Source of the DNA: Simmondsia chinensis
Taxonomy: Eukaryota > Streptophyta > Magnoliopsida > Caryophyllales > Simmondsiaceae
Reading direction: 5' to 3'
Length of the DNA stretch: 64,000 nucleotides
Assembly: GCA_018398585.1 (NCBI GenBank)
Contig: JAGTTD010000001.1
Span: 34,301,938 to 34,365,937 of the forward strand
Position numbers and translations under genes: made by a program. Each line of letters starts with the position of its first letter. Position 1 is the stretch's first letter. This document shows positions 10,905-24,079 of this stretch, piece after piece. The notes under the pieces are model-generated. The model searched no databases and was not told where the DNA came from. It saw only the letters and a list, made by a program, of their open reading frames with translations.

Positions 10905-12075
10905 GCCACACGCGGGCTTTATTATTCCTGGCATGTCTAAAATTGAACCTTTGGATAGGAAGAATTACAAATGTGGGTTGATAACATGGAGTTGTTTCTA
11001 GGCCAAATTGAGGTTTACTCTCTCTTCAATGATAGAGCCATGCTTAGTCCAATAAGAACAATGAGAAAGATAACCGAACTTTTAGGGGGATGCTTCTCCA
11101 GTACATGACAGCACCATTATGCCAATCTATAGTAATATGAAAACATCTAAGGAGATATGGGATGCATTGCAAAACAAGTATGGGTTTGATGACAATGTTG
11201 CTAAGAAATATGTCTTTAGTAGGTGGTTGTTATTTTCTTTGGTTGATGAAAAACCTATCTTGGACCAACTACACAATCATGAGACCACCAAATGAGGGAA
11301 TGTAGTTCTATGAAACCTTTCAAACTAATTATCTCATTGAGATGTTACCACCTTTTGGGACAATTACAAGACGTCTTTAAAAAATAAGAAAAATGACATG
11401 ACCTCACAAGAATGAACCTCCCCTATTAATATGGAAGATCAAAACTGGAACCAAGCCAAACGAAGTCCTTTGAACTTTCCTCCTTGGCCACTGACCTTGT
11501 GAAGTTAAGCAATGCAGGGAAAAAGGGAAAACATAGGAGACCTTGGAATAATGGAAGATCTAATAGTTTGGACTACGGTTCTAATAGCACACAGAGCAAG
11601 TTCTAAGGAAAGAGGCATATAAGCAACACCTATGAAGGTCAAAAGAGGATCAAGGGGATATGTTGGAATTATGGTAAGAACAGTCACACCTCAAGAGACT
11701 TCCAAAAGGGAATTAGACTTGGAAAGCTCAAAGAACGTAGACCTCTGGCAAATCTCGCCAATGAAGAAGACGATTTTGTTGCCATGATCTCTGAGGTGAA
11801 CATGGCTGTGAACACGAACGTTGGGTTATAGACACTTGTTCCATGAGGTACATATGCAACAATAAGGACCTACTCCAAGAATATGAGAAAGCCAATGTGG
11901 GAGAAAGTGTGTTCTTGGGCAACTCTAGTTTGGTCCTTCTAAACAGCAAGGGAAAGGTCCTCCTTCAACCTAACTTTGGAAAGTTTCTGTGCTTACAAAA
12001 TGTGTTGCATGTTCCTAATTTGAGTAGGAATGTAGTTTTAGGTGCTTTGTTGAACAAAGTAGGTCTTAACTTTTG
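10905..12075 (+). pseudogene. Copia 4 gag and protease relic
   Basis: The Gag start (MSKIEPLDRKNY) and the later SKEIWDALQNKYG motif at about 11140-11190 match the UBN2-type copia Gag, the particle protein. A degenerate zinc knuckle sits near 11660-11700, reading WNYGKNSHTSRD; the first cysteine is absent. The protease segment (11818-12075) starts WVIDTCSMRYICN. The expected DSG/DTG catalytic triplet reads D-T-C, so the active site is altered. The final LCLQNVLHVPNLSRN is typical of the segment after the protease. Stops interrupt the Gag region near 11295-11400. Confidence 0.8.
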
Positions 12076-12189
12076 ACTTACAAACTTATCATCACTAAGA
12101 ACACAAAATTTTTAGGGAAAGGATTTTGTAATAGCGGTCTATTTTTTTCTTGATGTTCTAAATGGCGTGAATAAAACTTGTTCTAGTTC

Positions 12190-14690
12190 TGCTTATATCG
12201 TTGAATCCTTAAATATTTGGCATGCTAGGCTCCAACATGTAAATTATAATTCGATTAAGAGACTTAAACAAATGACTTTAATTCCGAATTGTAATCAAAC
12301 CTAACTTGATAAATGTGAAATATGTGTTGTGGCTAGACATCCCAAAAATGCTTTAAGGAAATCAATTGAAAGAACATCTAGCCTTCTTGAGGTACATAGT
12401 GATATAGGTGATTCCAAGAATACCTTAAATAAAGGTGGTAAAGGATATTACATCGCATTCATGGATGACCGCCTTGAGATTCACTAAGGTGTATCTCCTA
12501 AATATGAAAGATGAGGCTGAGGAAATATTCCTCAAATATAAAGCTGAAGTTGAAAATCAGTTAGACTATATGACTGAAAAGATTAGATATGATAAAGGAG
12601 GTGAGTATAATACTACCTTCCTTTAAAAATATTGTGAGGAACTTAGTCTAATTCACGAAGTCTTGGCCCCTTATATACTCCAACATAATAGTATAGTTGG
12701 GAGGAAAAATAGAACCCTTAAATATATGATGAATGCCATACTAATTAGCTCCATCTTAACCTCGAGCTTGTGAGGGGAAGCTATTTATTCTACATGTCAT
12801 ATACTTAATAGGATTCCACATAAAAACTTAGATAAACCTTATGAATTATAGAAAGGTTATGCACCTAACCTTAAATAAGTGTGGAAGTGTTTAACTAAAG
12901 TAGGGTTTCTTGAGTTTAAAATAAAGAAAATAGGTCCCAAAATTTTAGATGCCATTTTTTGTTGGTTATGCTATGAACAGTGCTGCATATAGATTCATGT
13001 TAATTAATGACTCAAGCCTTGGATTTAGTAAAACAATGAAATCTCGAGATGCGGAATATTTCGAGCATAAATTTCCTATGAAACAATCTATGCATGTTTT
13101 ATTACCTGTTTCTTTGCCTTTTGAGTCTACCTCATCCTCCGGTCACTTGCCCCAAGAACTCGAGGTTTCAGGATCTTAGAAGAAGTAAAAAGGCTCGAAC
13201 CAAATAATAGTTTTGGACCTTACTTCATAATTGGTTTCTTGTTTGAACATCATGATTTTGATGAGCATGTGGTTAGTGCATTCATGTTAGAGAAAATATC
13301 CCAGAACATATGATGAGGCCGTGAGAACTATAGATGCTCCATTTGGAGAGCGACCATCAATAACGAACTATATTCTATAGTGAGTAGTAACATTTAGGTG
13401 TTAAAGGACATTCCTAGGGGATGCAAACTAATAGGGTGTAAATTTTTGTTTAGGGACCGGTTGAGGGCTATTAGGTCTATAAACAAATTTAAGCCTAGGT
13501 TGGTGGCTAAAGGATATACCCAAAATAAGGAATAGATTCCTTTGATACTTACCACCCATGACTAAAATTGCCATTGTGAGAGCCTTGTTAGCTCTAGCAT
13601 TCGTAGATAACCTTGTAGTAAACGAAACGGATGTAAAAATGGCTTTCTAGAATGGTAATCTTGGAAGAAATCTGTATGGAACAACTCAAGGGGTTTGAAG
13701 TTCTTGGTACAAAGCATAAGGTGTGTAAGCTTGGTAAAACCTTGTATGGCCTTAAACAGGACCTAAACACGGGCATCAAGAATTTGATTGTACCTTGGTC
13801 ACCCATGGTTTTATTGTAAACGGAGATGATGCTTCTGTATACTCTAAGCATGATGACAAATGGTTGTATGATTATCTATCTATATGTTGAGGACAATTCT
13901 TATTTTTAACACGAGTGTGAATATTGTAAATTCCACGAAGATGAGTAGGGTGAGCACTCTTCGGGCAAATCATTTCCGACTTAGTTAAGAGTAGGCACCT
14001 AAGTCAAAGGAAGAATGTGAGATGATGAGTAAGGTGTTGTATGCCTTAATAGTTAGGTTGATCATGTATGCTACGGTACGAACTCGACCAGATATTACCC
14101 ATGCATTTGGAGTGGTGAGCCGATACCTGAATAATTATGGAAGATAGCATTAGGAAAAGGTGAAAAAGATCATGTGGTATCTTCGAGGTATTACTGATGT
14201 TTGTCTTCACTTTACTTTTGCTAGTCAGAGTTTGTAAGGTTTCGTGGATGATGATCTTGCTAGTGACATTGACAGTCGTAAGAGTACTCCAAGTTACGTG
14301 TATACCTTGGGTGGTACTATTATTTCTTGGTGTTTAAGTTTACAAGAGATTGTTGCTTTGACAACAATGAAAGAAGAGTACAATGCTGTGTCTGAAGCAG
14401 CAAAAGATAGTACGGTTGTAGAGTTTCTTGACAAAAGGAAATGGAGAAGTGCATTTTTTATAGTGACAAATAGAGTGTGATCTTTCGGGCAAAGAATGCT
14501 TCTTTTCATGCTAGAACGAAACCCATCTAGATTCGATATCACTTCATTTGACCTTTGCTTGAAGAAAGGGAGTTGTGTTTGGAGAAAATCAATGGGGTAA
14601 GAATTTGGCAGATATGTTGACGAAGGGTGTAACCCTTGATAAACTGAAGCTCTGTGCAGCTTCAATTGGACTTAACACTTAATGATGTTA
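12190..14690 (+). pseudogene. Copia 4 pol relic (integrase, RT, RNase H)
   Basis: Order and identity come from motifs. A GAG-pre-integrase zinc region lies at 12210-12330 ([25 protein letters not shown]). Integrase pieces at 12440-12860 include IRYDKGGEYNTTFL and a following NSIVGRKNR where the family has the catalytic glutamate region. Reverse transcriptase remnants at 13390-13900 include LVAKGYTQ. RNase H at 14085-14650 includes SDIDSRKSTPSYVYTLGG and TMKEEYNAVSEAAKD. More than ten stops and several frameshifts break the sequence, and the YVDD motif is not readable. In an intact copia these proteins copy and insert the element; here they are dead. Confidence 0.8.
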
Positions 14691-14762
14691 TTTGAAGGGG
14701 AGCATGGGGGCTATTGTGAGCAGAGGTTATTTGCGAGTCGCATCAGTTTCCAAGGGGGAGAT

Positions 14763-15220
14763 TTATTGAGGTAGAGATAGTTGGACTTCTCCAAATTAAA
14801 GTCCAGAAATATTTATGGAGACTCTTCATATGGCTGGCATTATTGGAGTTTCTTCATGGCAGTCATGGACAGTAATTTGATGACTTTTAGGCTCCTTTGG
14901 CTGTACTATTTTTGTAGCCTATAAATAAGGCCTCATTCTTGTTAGAATGATAGAGTGAGTGAGAAAGAACAAGTAAACAGTGAGAGTCAGAGATAACCAC
15001 TGTTGTAATACCTCTGATTTCATAGTGGAATTCGTTACTCCCCCTTCATGGATGCAGGCTTCGTTAGAACCACATAAATTTGTGTCTATTTTCTTCCTCT
15101 ACCCTAGTTTTACTTATTTCGAAACTCAATCTAAGGTTTCGCTGTGTGTAGATTCCTTAGCAATCTTCTCCTCCTACCATCTTATCCAAATAAAATTGAA
15201 ATTAAGATACAATCCTAACT
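14763..15220 (+). promoter_or_regulatory. Probable 3' LTR of copia 4 with TATA box
   Basis: Begins just after the AAGGGGGAGA purine tract. It contains CCTATAAATAAGG at about 14918-14931, a good plant TATA box, followed about 30-60 bp later by a GA-rich leader, the usual LTR promoter layout. The end is uncertain. Confidence 0.5.
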
Positions 15221-16339
15221 GATTGTATCCCAACTGGATGAGAATTATCAATTCTCAGCCTTAAAAACTCAACAATTTTCCAAGTTGAAAAAAGAAAAGA
15301 AGGAAGTGGAATTTCAAAGTTTGCAAGCCATGGCCAATAATGCTATTCTTTTGATAAATATCACTAATGTTCTTAATCCTATAACTGAAGATTTACTTTA
15401 CTAAATATTTTCTTTGTATGAAAATCTTGAAGAATGGCAAATAATTTCATCCACAACTCATGAAGTCAAGACATGTGTTAAATTTTCGTTGAATCGAAGT
15501 GTTGCCGCTGCAATGGTGCGATTACATGGACGTTGCATCTATGACAAATTTGACGTACTAGATATTGAATTTTCTCATGTCAATGAGATGATGAAATTTG
15601 ATCTCCTATTTCAAAAGGATAAGAATAAGATGGAAACTAGTGCCAGTGAGACATTAAGACATGGTGAAGTGAGGAGTCTAATGACAATTATTGAGGAAAG
15701 ACAAGAAGATATGGAGTCTCAAGCTCATTTTTTAATGAACAAGGGAAAGTCCTAAAAGATTGTGAAGTTTGTTTTGCATATCTTGAGAAAGATGATAACA
15801 CATTATAGTAATTGGCTGGAGGTCAAGCTTCGTCAACAACACAAGCCTTACACTGTAATCATGCTTTGACATTAGGGCATGATATGTCAACACAAGTGAG
15901 TATAGTGAGCGGAAAAATTTTCTTGATCATCGTGCTTTAAATGATGGCAATTTTTCTAAAGAATTTCATGGTGCTATCAATTTTGGTGGGAAAGTGTTTG
16001 GGAATGGTCATTTGGTATATCTTATTGGATATACTCATTTTAATAAGTTCTAGGAACAATGGGAATAGTCAAAGGATTCATCATGGGTTGCATCTGAAAC
16101 AATTCAACCGATGCTTAGTACATCCATGGGAAATTCATCTACTACCAGTCAAGTAATCATGCAAAAATGCCTCATCAAAGTTTGGCAACTACTACTGAAA
16201 CAACCTCATTTTCATGAATTACAACTTACCCTTATTTTGGATCCGAGATGACATACATTCATGAATGTGAACATGACCTACGACATTTTTCATCAAAATC
16301 ACCTTTGAGAACAAGGGTGTTTGAAAGGTGGGGTAATGA
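15221..16339. other. Unassigned segment with one 113-codon frame
   Basis: A plus-strand frame at 15414-15755 encodes a charged, helical-looking protein (NRSVAAAMVRLHGRCIYDKF, later LMTIIEERQEDMESQAHFLM). I do not recognise it. A further frame at 15941-16156 is hydrophobic and likewise unassigned. Both lie between the copia 4 end and an LTR-like region whose terminal stretch (ATTAAGATACAATC near 16670) recurs near 15203, so they may be the interior of another decayed retroelement. Confidence 0.35.
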
Positions 16340-16710
16340 TACAACTAGTAACTTACATAGAAGTTAGGTTAATTATAGTTGGGGTCGTAGTTATGTCTGT
16401 TTCATGATTAGTTCGTTAGAAATGGTTGTTAGTATTGTTGATTGAGTTGTTAGGAAAATTTGTTAGTTGTTGTTGAAATGTTAGTCTTTCACCTTAAATT
16501 GTTATAAATACTTAAGTGTTAATCATTTGAGAAAAGAAGAAATGATATTACAAATTCTCAATCTCTTCTCCTATCTTTCTCTCCTCAATTGTTTCTCAAT
16601 TCTTCTATCTCTTCTCAAATTCTCTCTAACTAATCTTATCCTCTTGTCTTTTGCTCCAAATCTGATTCAAATTAAGATACAATCTCTATTGGTTTTATCA
16701 CAACAAGATG
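16340..16710 (+). repeat. LTR-like segment with TATA box
   Basis: It has a serial GTTAGTTG-type stretch, then TTATAAATACTTAAG (near 16501-16515) and a pyrimidine-rich leader ending ATTAAGATACAATC. That terminal motif also occurs at 15200-15215, the end of the preceding LTR-like block. The sequence supports an LTR promoter, but the boundaries are not defined. Confidence 0.4.
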
Positions 16711-17857
16711 ACAATAATCTCAATCCTCATGATATGATATTGTGTAATCCAAGCTAGCATCAACATATGCGTAACTTTAAAGTACAAACAATCATCCAAA
16801 TATCTACAAAAATTGCATACACTATCGTAAATCTTGTAAGGAATATAAATTTGTCCCATTAAAACTTGGATGGTAACGAGAAAGAGTGCACAAGAAAGAG
16901 ATATCCAATAGCATTGAAATTCCAAGTGTTACTAAAAGAAAAGACTGGCCCACTTTCAGTGACATATCCCTTTAAAAACTGTCATCAAAGATCGACTAGT
17001 ATAAAGTCTTAGAATGAAACCAATTATCAATACTAGAAGTAGATTGTGAGATTATTTCACATTAACAGAAAATTTTAAGCAAGATATCCCCACTATGCAA
17101 AACCTTTCATTATGCCGGAGAAACAATAAATTTCACAATGACACGAAGAAAGTCATCCTTTTAAATATTTTGAAGATATGAGTTGAACCAAGGGATTGAG
17201 TGGTCCAAACAACACTTTCCACCCTAATGTACACATCAAGACTTTATTTACGGCTTTGATCTTTAGCAGCCACAAGGCTTCCCAAGTTAAGGTTTACACA
17301 CTTCACTCCAAGCGATCATCCTCATTTTCTTAGAACTACTGAACTTTTTCTAGAAGAATTTCCCATTGTACTTTCTTTTTTTGATAATTAATGGAGAGGA
17401 AAGAGACCTCCAAATGATACAAGGACCGATATAAAAAGACTTTCCTATTATACTATTGAAATTGCAACATGCATTTTTTAAAATCGTGTACAAGAATGAA
17501 CTCCGGACATGGCAAAATGAGAACAATCATTCCTACTACAGAATATCCTCAATAGCAATATTTCCCTGATTTTCTATTAAATGTCACTAGACGTACCAAT
17601 TCCTTATGACGCTTTATCAAATTGTCGCTTGTGGTGGCATCACGAGAAATAGGTGCCCTAGGTTTCATGCCCCGTAGACAAAATTATTTCTCTTTCATGC
17701 TTGTGCTTGATTTCCCATATCTACGCTGCCAATCATATGATGTCATAGTATTATTTCAAGTCAAAATAGACGAGTGGAAAATAAATTGACCATGCTTATG
17801 ATGTGGGATGTTTTCTTTCTATCTAGTTTATTCTGATACGTTACTTTGCCTTACGTC
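16711..17857. other. Gene-free segment
   Basis: No domain, RNA gene or clear repeat was found. A short T-rich run followed by GATAATTA near 17372-17390 could be a retroposon tail, but this is weak. Confidence 0.4.
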
Positions 17858-18250
17858 TAGGTTTGTAAATGAGCCAAGCCGGCTCCTGAGCTCTCATGGA
17901 CCGCCTCATCATAAAACTCAAAAACTTCAGTGGTCTTCGAGCTTGGGCCTAGCCGAGTTGACTTGTTTAAATTATTGAGCTAAATCCGAGACTGATTGAG
18001 CTCGAACCAGCACATGCGAACCTAATTGACCCCATCTTAACATAACTTACTAGCTTAAATATGTCCAACCAAGTCATGTTTGAATCTAAGTGAGCAAACC
18101 CCGAGCCTAAACGAGCCTCGATTGAGCTTAAATGACACTTATAGTCGCAAGCTTACTTTGGAACTTGTCGAGCTGCGATCAAGCTCAACCAAGCTGAGCT
18201 CAGCAGAGCGAGAGCGGGAAGATTCCAAGTTCGGAGAGTTTTGAGTTGAG
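17858..18250. mobile_element. Degenerate hAT-like MITE (GAGC-rich)
   Basis: Starts TAGGTTTGTAAATGAGCC, close to the plant hAT-type end also seen inverted at 37428-37444 and 49038-49055. The body is a run of GAGCT/AGCTC and CGAGC motifs typical of this MITE class. No open frame. The right end is lost or overlaps the start of the next LTR element. Confidence 0.5.
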
Positions 18251-18979
18251 CCCGAGATGAGCTAAATTTTAATGAGTTAAGTCTTGAGTAATGCAAATAG
18301 GGAGGAGAATAGCCTGATTTAGTCAAAAAAAGGACAAAACAGGCCAAAGGAGAGCTTGACTCATGATAGGGGCACATTAGAGATGCAGGCCCACGCGCAG
18401 AAAGCCTGGATGGGCAATTCAAGGGTGCAAGGAAAACTCAAGGATTCCTCCAAGCGGATGCATGGATGGCAAATGCGTATGTCAGGCGCGAATAATTGGA
18501 GTTTGATATAAAGTGTGATTTGTTCTTATAGTGAGATTATTATTAGGAGTAGAAGAGATCGATTGAAAAATAGGACCAGTTCTTACAGTTAACTTATTAT
18601 TAGTAGTGGCATAGTTTGATATAAAGTAGGACTAGTTCTTAGAGTTGAATTGTTTAGGAGTAGGGTTCTTGATGCCTATAAATAAGTCTTTTGTGTTTAG
18701 TTTTAGAAGCTTCTGATTATTTGATAAATTTGATGAGTTATTATTATTATTATTTTTTTTGAGTTGATTCTTGTGATTTTATTTTGATGGTGATAAAAAA
18801 AATTACATATCTCTTCTTTAGCTTATTGCTTAGGTTTTAGCAGAATCAATAAGTTTGTAACCGATTGTCTTAATCTGACATTTTTGGATACGATCAACGG
18901 GTTAGAAGCACCTATATGTACCGCCACTCATTGTTGAGGATTGGGGCTGCAGGTCGGATCTTGACCGATTTACATTTGT

Positions 18980-18991
18980 TGGTATCAGAGC
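18980..18991 (+). promoter_or_regulatory. Primer binding site (tRNA-iMet type)
   Basis: TGGTATCAGAGC, the sequence complementary to the 3' end of initiator tRNA-Met. It lies six bases after the probable LTR terminus and marks where minus-strand cDNA synthesis would begin. Confidence 0.85.
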
Positions 18992-19821
18992 GAAGACACG
19001 TTCCTGAGTTATGCCACTAAGGACTTGGATGATGGATCCTCCTCTAACGTTGGATTAGAGATACAAGCGGAACTAAAAGAGGAAAGAGTGATTGATAGAG
19101 AAGATGATAGCCATAGAAATAAAAGTGTCCAATTTGCTAAATCATCATCGATCATCCTCCAAAATTGCACCACCTCAACCATTATCAAAACTGGCAACTC
19201 ATTGCTTTACCACCTACTCAATCTCGGAGTCGTTGCCACGATGGCTTTTTTCGGCCTCAAAGACCGTCCCAATTCACCAAAACCCTCCCCACTCTAGATG
19301 AATTCACCATAAGTTTGCCTCGACCTATCCCATGTTGCTATCCCACCATCTCCAAGCTCACCCATCAACCGAAACCGCCGCACCGTGACTCCATCGCCTA
19401 CTTGACCCAACCACCACCAGTTACTGCCAGCCCCATCAATTTTGTTCCTAACCAACTTAAAGTTTGAAAAACATATTTACCATGTGTGACGAGGAGAAAA
19501 TTGAGGATATTGAAATCCTAGTCCCTCTACCACCGATAACTCTACCAACACCGACCTTGCCTGTCATCTAAAAACCACCACTACCACCACCTACAACTCC
19601 ACCAACAGCGACCTTGCACATCATCCACAAACCACCATCGGTCGAATCACAACTGCTACCATTAGTTCCACCAAAAAATAATCCATACAACCACAACCAC
19701 GAGCACCAAGACCCCACCGCCACATTGGAGCACTTCAGGATGTAGATTGAACCCTTGGACTTTCTCCATTGTCATCTTCATCCACCAACGAGACTAACGG
19801 CTTGAATTCGAGGTCGAATTA
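18992..19821 (+). other. Interior of the short LTR element; proline-rich, no domain
   Basis: Overlapping frames (19025-19297, 19165-19467) can be read, but none matches a known protein. The stretch 19500-19700 is a degenerate serial repeat of CCACCA/CTACCA units giving proline/threonine-rich translations. It may be a vestigial gag leader or non-coding filler. Confidence 0.5.
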
Positions 19822-20610
19822 TGTTGAATTGCACGAGAATGATGCAAATACGGATGGGAATAGCCTTATTGAGTCAAGAAAAGGAGAAAATAAAGCCGAG
19901 AATGATCGGGATCCTATCAGAATTGCACAAAGGACACCAGACAGGCCAACACGAGAAACATTACACCCAGAGTTAGAGACGCAAGCCCATGTATGAAGTG
20001 CCGACATGGGCCCTTCAGGAGTGTTGGGGTAGGATGATGCAAACCAAGACTGAGACAAAAAATGAGAATACTGGATCCATTCCAAGGAATGATTCCTCGA
20101 AGGGGACACATTGATGGCAAATGCAGATGAGAAACACGGGCAGGTAGAGTTTGATTTAAAGTATGCTTAGTTCTTATAACTGGATTATGATTAGGAGTAG
20201 CAAAGTTTGATTTTGAGTACGATTAGTTTTTATAGTTGTACTATTATTAAGGGTAGCATAGTCTTATCTACTGTAGGATTAGTTATTATAGTTGGATTAT
20301 TATTAAAAGTAGGGTTTTTGATGCCTAAGAACATACCTTTTTGTGTTTATTTTCAATAGCTTTTGATGACCGAAATTATTTGATTTTATTTTCATTGAAT
20401 TGATCTTTGTAGTTCTATTCGAAAGAATTCAATAAAATTACTTAGCTCCTATTGAGGCTATTTCTCGGGTATTCGCGCATGAACACGTTTTATTCCGACT
20501 CTCACAATCCAGCATAGTTAGGTCCGACCACTAGTTAGAGGCACCCTACTATTCCCACCATGCATAGTGGAGGTTTGAGGATATAGGTTGGATCTTTAGA
20601 CTGATTTGCA

Positions 20611-21437
20611 TCATCGATCCTATGCTTAGCTCAAATATGCCCCTACTAATGCCAAATGGTGTAAAAGTTAGCTTTTACGTGTACCTTGTGTGCCACTTTA
20701 GCAGGTCATGCTAAGATCAACAGAAATTCAACAACGTATAAGGACATGGTGATAATGTTGGGTTGTTGAAGTACCGGAAGCCTTGAGATGATGGTGCACT
20801 AGATTTGGACGTGCAGATGGCCTATCGAATTAATGATGGATTCACACGATTAAAATGGGCCGGAGAAGGCGAGGGTTATGCCCCAAAAAGGCCCCATTTA
20901 CAGCAAATGTTTATGAGTACTTTATGTTAACCAAGTGACCAAGTCTTACTTTAATATTGCGACAAAAAGGCATCAATATATAGTTCCATTGGACCATTGA
21001 ACTCAATTTCAACAAGATGTAGAAGGCAATCTCACTTGAACTTTTATGCAAACTTTCTAGATAGCTCCATGTATAGTGAGGCACTACAAAATTCTTTCAG
21101 GACCCAAAGAGTCTAGTATAAAAAAAATACGTATTAAAATTATTAGAGAAGAAAAATAAACATACACGCCAATCAAATTGTACTAGATGATTTTTATTGA
21201 TCATTTCGAGGTAAAACCCCACTAGGGCATATGCTCAGATCTCAAGCGCTTGCTCTGAGAAGCAAGTTATGTGTGCAATAATAAAGATTTTTTCAGTATT
21301 TGTAGAATAAACGATGTGGCAATATAATACTTAAAAAGATACTAGAAAAGATAAATATGATTTAAAGGTTCAATTTAATGCATGCAATAGTACTTCACAT
21401 TGTACTCTATGATAATTCTTTATAGGAGAATTATCGC
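20611..21437. other. Gene-free segment
   Basis: No gene, RNA or clear repeat was found in this stretch. Confidence 0.45.
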
Positions 21438-21955
21438 TTATTTGTCCTGAGATCTGATTATTTATCACCTAAATTCTTAATGTTTTAATATATATAATAA
21501 CGTACTTTAAGCTTTGAATATTTTATCAATTAGGTGCCCTATGTTAGAATTTGATGAACTTTTATGAAAATTATACCAACTTTATGCAAAAGATGCTAAT
21601 GTAGTACATGATTAGAATAGCACATATATACATGACATGTCACTATTTTAAGGAAAGATTCAATAGATTAGGATAAAAATATTCATTGAATTCAGATGTA
21701 AACTACCTACATATTATAGAAATCATTTGCTGTATCTGAATTATACCAATTTTATATATTGTCGGAATTATGTTTGACATTAGTGTTTTTCAATGAAAAT
21801 TTATCGAATTTCAAAAAAGGGTACTTGATTGATAAAATTTTAAAACTTTAGGATCTTAAGGGATAAAATTTTTAAACCTCAAGCTACTCCATTATATTTT
21901 TAAAATATCAAGGTACTTACATGATAAATAATCAAACCACAATGTACCTAAATGA
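21438..21955. mobile_element. Inverted-repeat MITE (about 0.5 kb)
   Basis: The left arm (from TTTGTCCTGAGATCTGATTA at about 21440) and the right arm read on the other strand (around TACATTGTGGTTTGATTATT) share the core TGATTATTTATCA and then ACCTT, TTTTATCAAT and TTGATGAA/TTCGATAAA blocks in the same order. The arms are roughly 200 bp each. There is no coding content. The target duplication is not clear, so the superfamily is unassigned. Confidence 0.6.
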
Positions 21956-23559
21956 AAATTTTTATTTTTATTTTTATATAATTAATTTCCTTAAAATCTA
22001 GCTAGCCCAAGATCATTGGGAACTTCTAAACGGAATATAGAGGCAGAGAATGATTGAATGTTTGAACTCCTTTTTGAAACAAGCATGACAGGGAATTGTG
22101 CTGCCTAGAAATACTTTTTGACCTTAAATTCTTGATAGGCTTCAAGTTATGATAGCGAAATAACACTGGGAACTACACTTCCAATGTTTAAAATATAAGA
22201 TTTCGAATAGGTTCCAAGATAGGGAAGCTAGATGCTAGTGCATTACTACTTGATATGTTGCTTTCTTTATTACTAGCGCATATGCTTCTAGTTTGGTCTT
22301 CTTATGATGTAAGCGTTTGATTACGAGTGCACAATAAGGTGCCGTATAGTGACTCCATTTGGCATTATTGTAAACTGTGTGTTGTTTTTAGGGCAAAAGG
22401 CTCTTAGTGAACTTTTTTTCAGAATTAGTATGAAGTTGCTGTAAGACACTAAAATTACAATTTTGGACATTATGACAATGTTTCATGATGTATGGTATCA
22501 TTTGCTATATCTACTATTTAAGAGACACTAAAAGGGCCTCTAACAAATGGATATGAACGAAATAATTTATAGTCAAGGGAAAACCAAACAGATTTCACCA
22601 TAGAAATTCTTTTGATCATACAAGGTTTGCTACTTGCTGTTAGGCGAATTTCATTTTTTATTAAGAGGATGGATTTTAATACTTTATACATACTTCAAGA
22701 TTGATAGTCAATGTTCTTACAAAAAAATTACTACAAAATTGACATAGATCTAAGAAAGATGGAAATACTATAAAGAAAAATACAATATAAGAATCAGGAA
22801 AAACAAAGACAACGCAGGTTTTACGTGGCATAGACAAATGTCTTTTTATATGTACATGATCCTTTAAAACTGTAGGAGTATATCCAATCTAATGAGGAAT
22901 AACATGAGATACAAGCAATTTAAAACCACAACTATACGACACGGGTTTGTAACAAGCAAATCTGAAGTTCTCCAAGATGGAAACCTAAGTACAAATCTCT
23001 AGAAATCATTGAGAACTTCAGGAAACCCTAGAGGAGAAATGGAGAGAAGAATAGGAATTGAGTGGTTGATGTGCCCTATGTTTATATATTTTATTTTTCA
23101 TTCCTGCGACATATTTGGCTTTTACATGCGTGTTTTGTTATAATCTAGGTACGTTTAGACTTGGAGTGTGATAGAGCAAATAAAGGTTGAAAGTGGCAGA
23201 ATCAAGCATAGTTGAGGCATATTTAAAGACTACTCTGAGAAACCCGACCAAGTGTGCAAAAGAATGACCAATCAGACCTTAATTTGGTAACTCAAATAGG
23301 TCTCGTAGAGTTTTGGGTACTAAACGATCAATCGACACAAAGCACCGATCAGTTAGCGGCCCGCAATAGGTTGCGGTTTATAGTGGGGCTGCTGATTGAT
23401 TGGAAGATCAGGCTGATCAATCGGCCCAAAGCCAATCGATTAGCTGGACCAGCCGATCAGCCCAATGGATCTGCCGTAGTTGGTCGATCGCAAGTTGGTT
23501 GTTAACCACCAACTACGCCTTATTGGTATTTTTTTTTCCGTGTGCAGCCTAATTTTTTG
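21956..23559. other. Gene-free segment
   Basis: A plus-strand frame at 23254-23505 is created by serial GATCAG/CGATCA motifs and is unlikely to be a gene. No other feature was found. Confidence 0.45.
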
Positions 23560-24079
23560 GAATCTTTTAGTCTCATCTCCTCTCCTCCTCCCTTTCCTGA
23601 AGCCGCTACGAGATCCAAGGAGTTCTCAAACACCGAAGCGCGGGTGGTCGAAGTGTTGGGCTATCAAAGCAAGGATCAACATCTATGTCAATTGAGGGAG
23701 TCTTCACTTCTAGTTTTCATTCATTGTTTCTTTATATTTTTAGATTTTGATAATGTGAAACTCCGATGGAGGAGTAAACTCTTTCAGTTTTGGTATGAAG
23801 GACATGTAGCTGTCCGTATCCCAGATTTGTATTAAACTTTTGATAATGGTAGTGTTATGTTATTTACGCACCTCTGTGGGGAATTCATGATTGTTGTCTG
23901 GTTTTCTTTGTGTATGTGCTAATAGCTATGTTAAGATCTCCAATTATTAGATTTTGTTTATGAGCTTGTAGCCTAGACTATAACATAACTAGTTTTCACG
24001 CATGGTAAGGGTAGAGGTTGTACCCAATTCTGAACATAATCTTTTGTAAAAGTTAACACTTAATTAAAAGTAACAAAGA

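Larger units (their letters stand above)
10881..15220 (+). mobile_element. Decayed Ty1/copia element (copia 4)
   Basis: Copia domains occur in the canonical order on the plus strand: Gag, a protease-like stretch, GAG-pre-integrase, integrase, reverse transcriptase and RNase H. RNase H is followed by AGGGGAGCA and AAGGGGGAGA purine tracts (14694-14762) and an LTR-like region. Every domain is interrupted by stops and frameshifts. The RNase H end (LADMLTKGVTLDKLKLCAAS) resembles the Tnt1/Tork group. A matching 5' LTR and target duplication could not be identified, so the outer limits are approximate. Confidence 0.8.
18273..20610 (+). mobile_element. Short non-autonomous LTR retrotransposon (no pol)
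   Basis: Long direct repeats at about 18273-18974 and 19822-20610 align from a shared start (TGAGTTAAGTC / TGTTGAATTGC) through the blocks ATGCAAATA, GGCAAATGC and GATGCCTA to GGATCTT...GATTT(A/G)CA. A near-perfect tRNA-iMet primer site, TGGTATCAGAGC, lies at 18980-18991 just after the first repeat. The interior (18975-19821) is only about 0.85 kb and has no reverse transcriptase, integrase or protease. The gap between LTRs is too small for any autonomous family, so this is a TRIM/LARD-type element dependent on a helper. The repeats differ substantially, so it is old. No target duplication was recognised. Confidence 0.7.

Noticed and set aside
23254..23505. Protein gene of 83 codons
   Set aside because: The translation is produced by repeated GATCAG/CGATCA motifs and resembles no protein.
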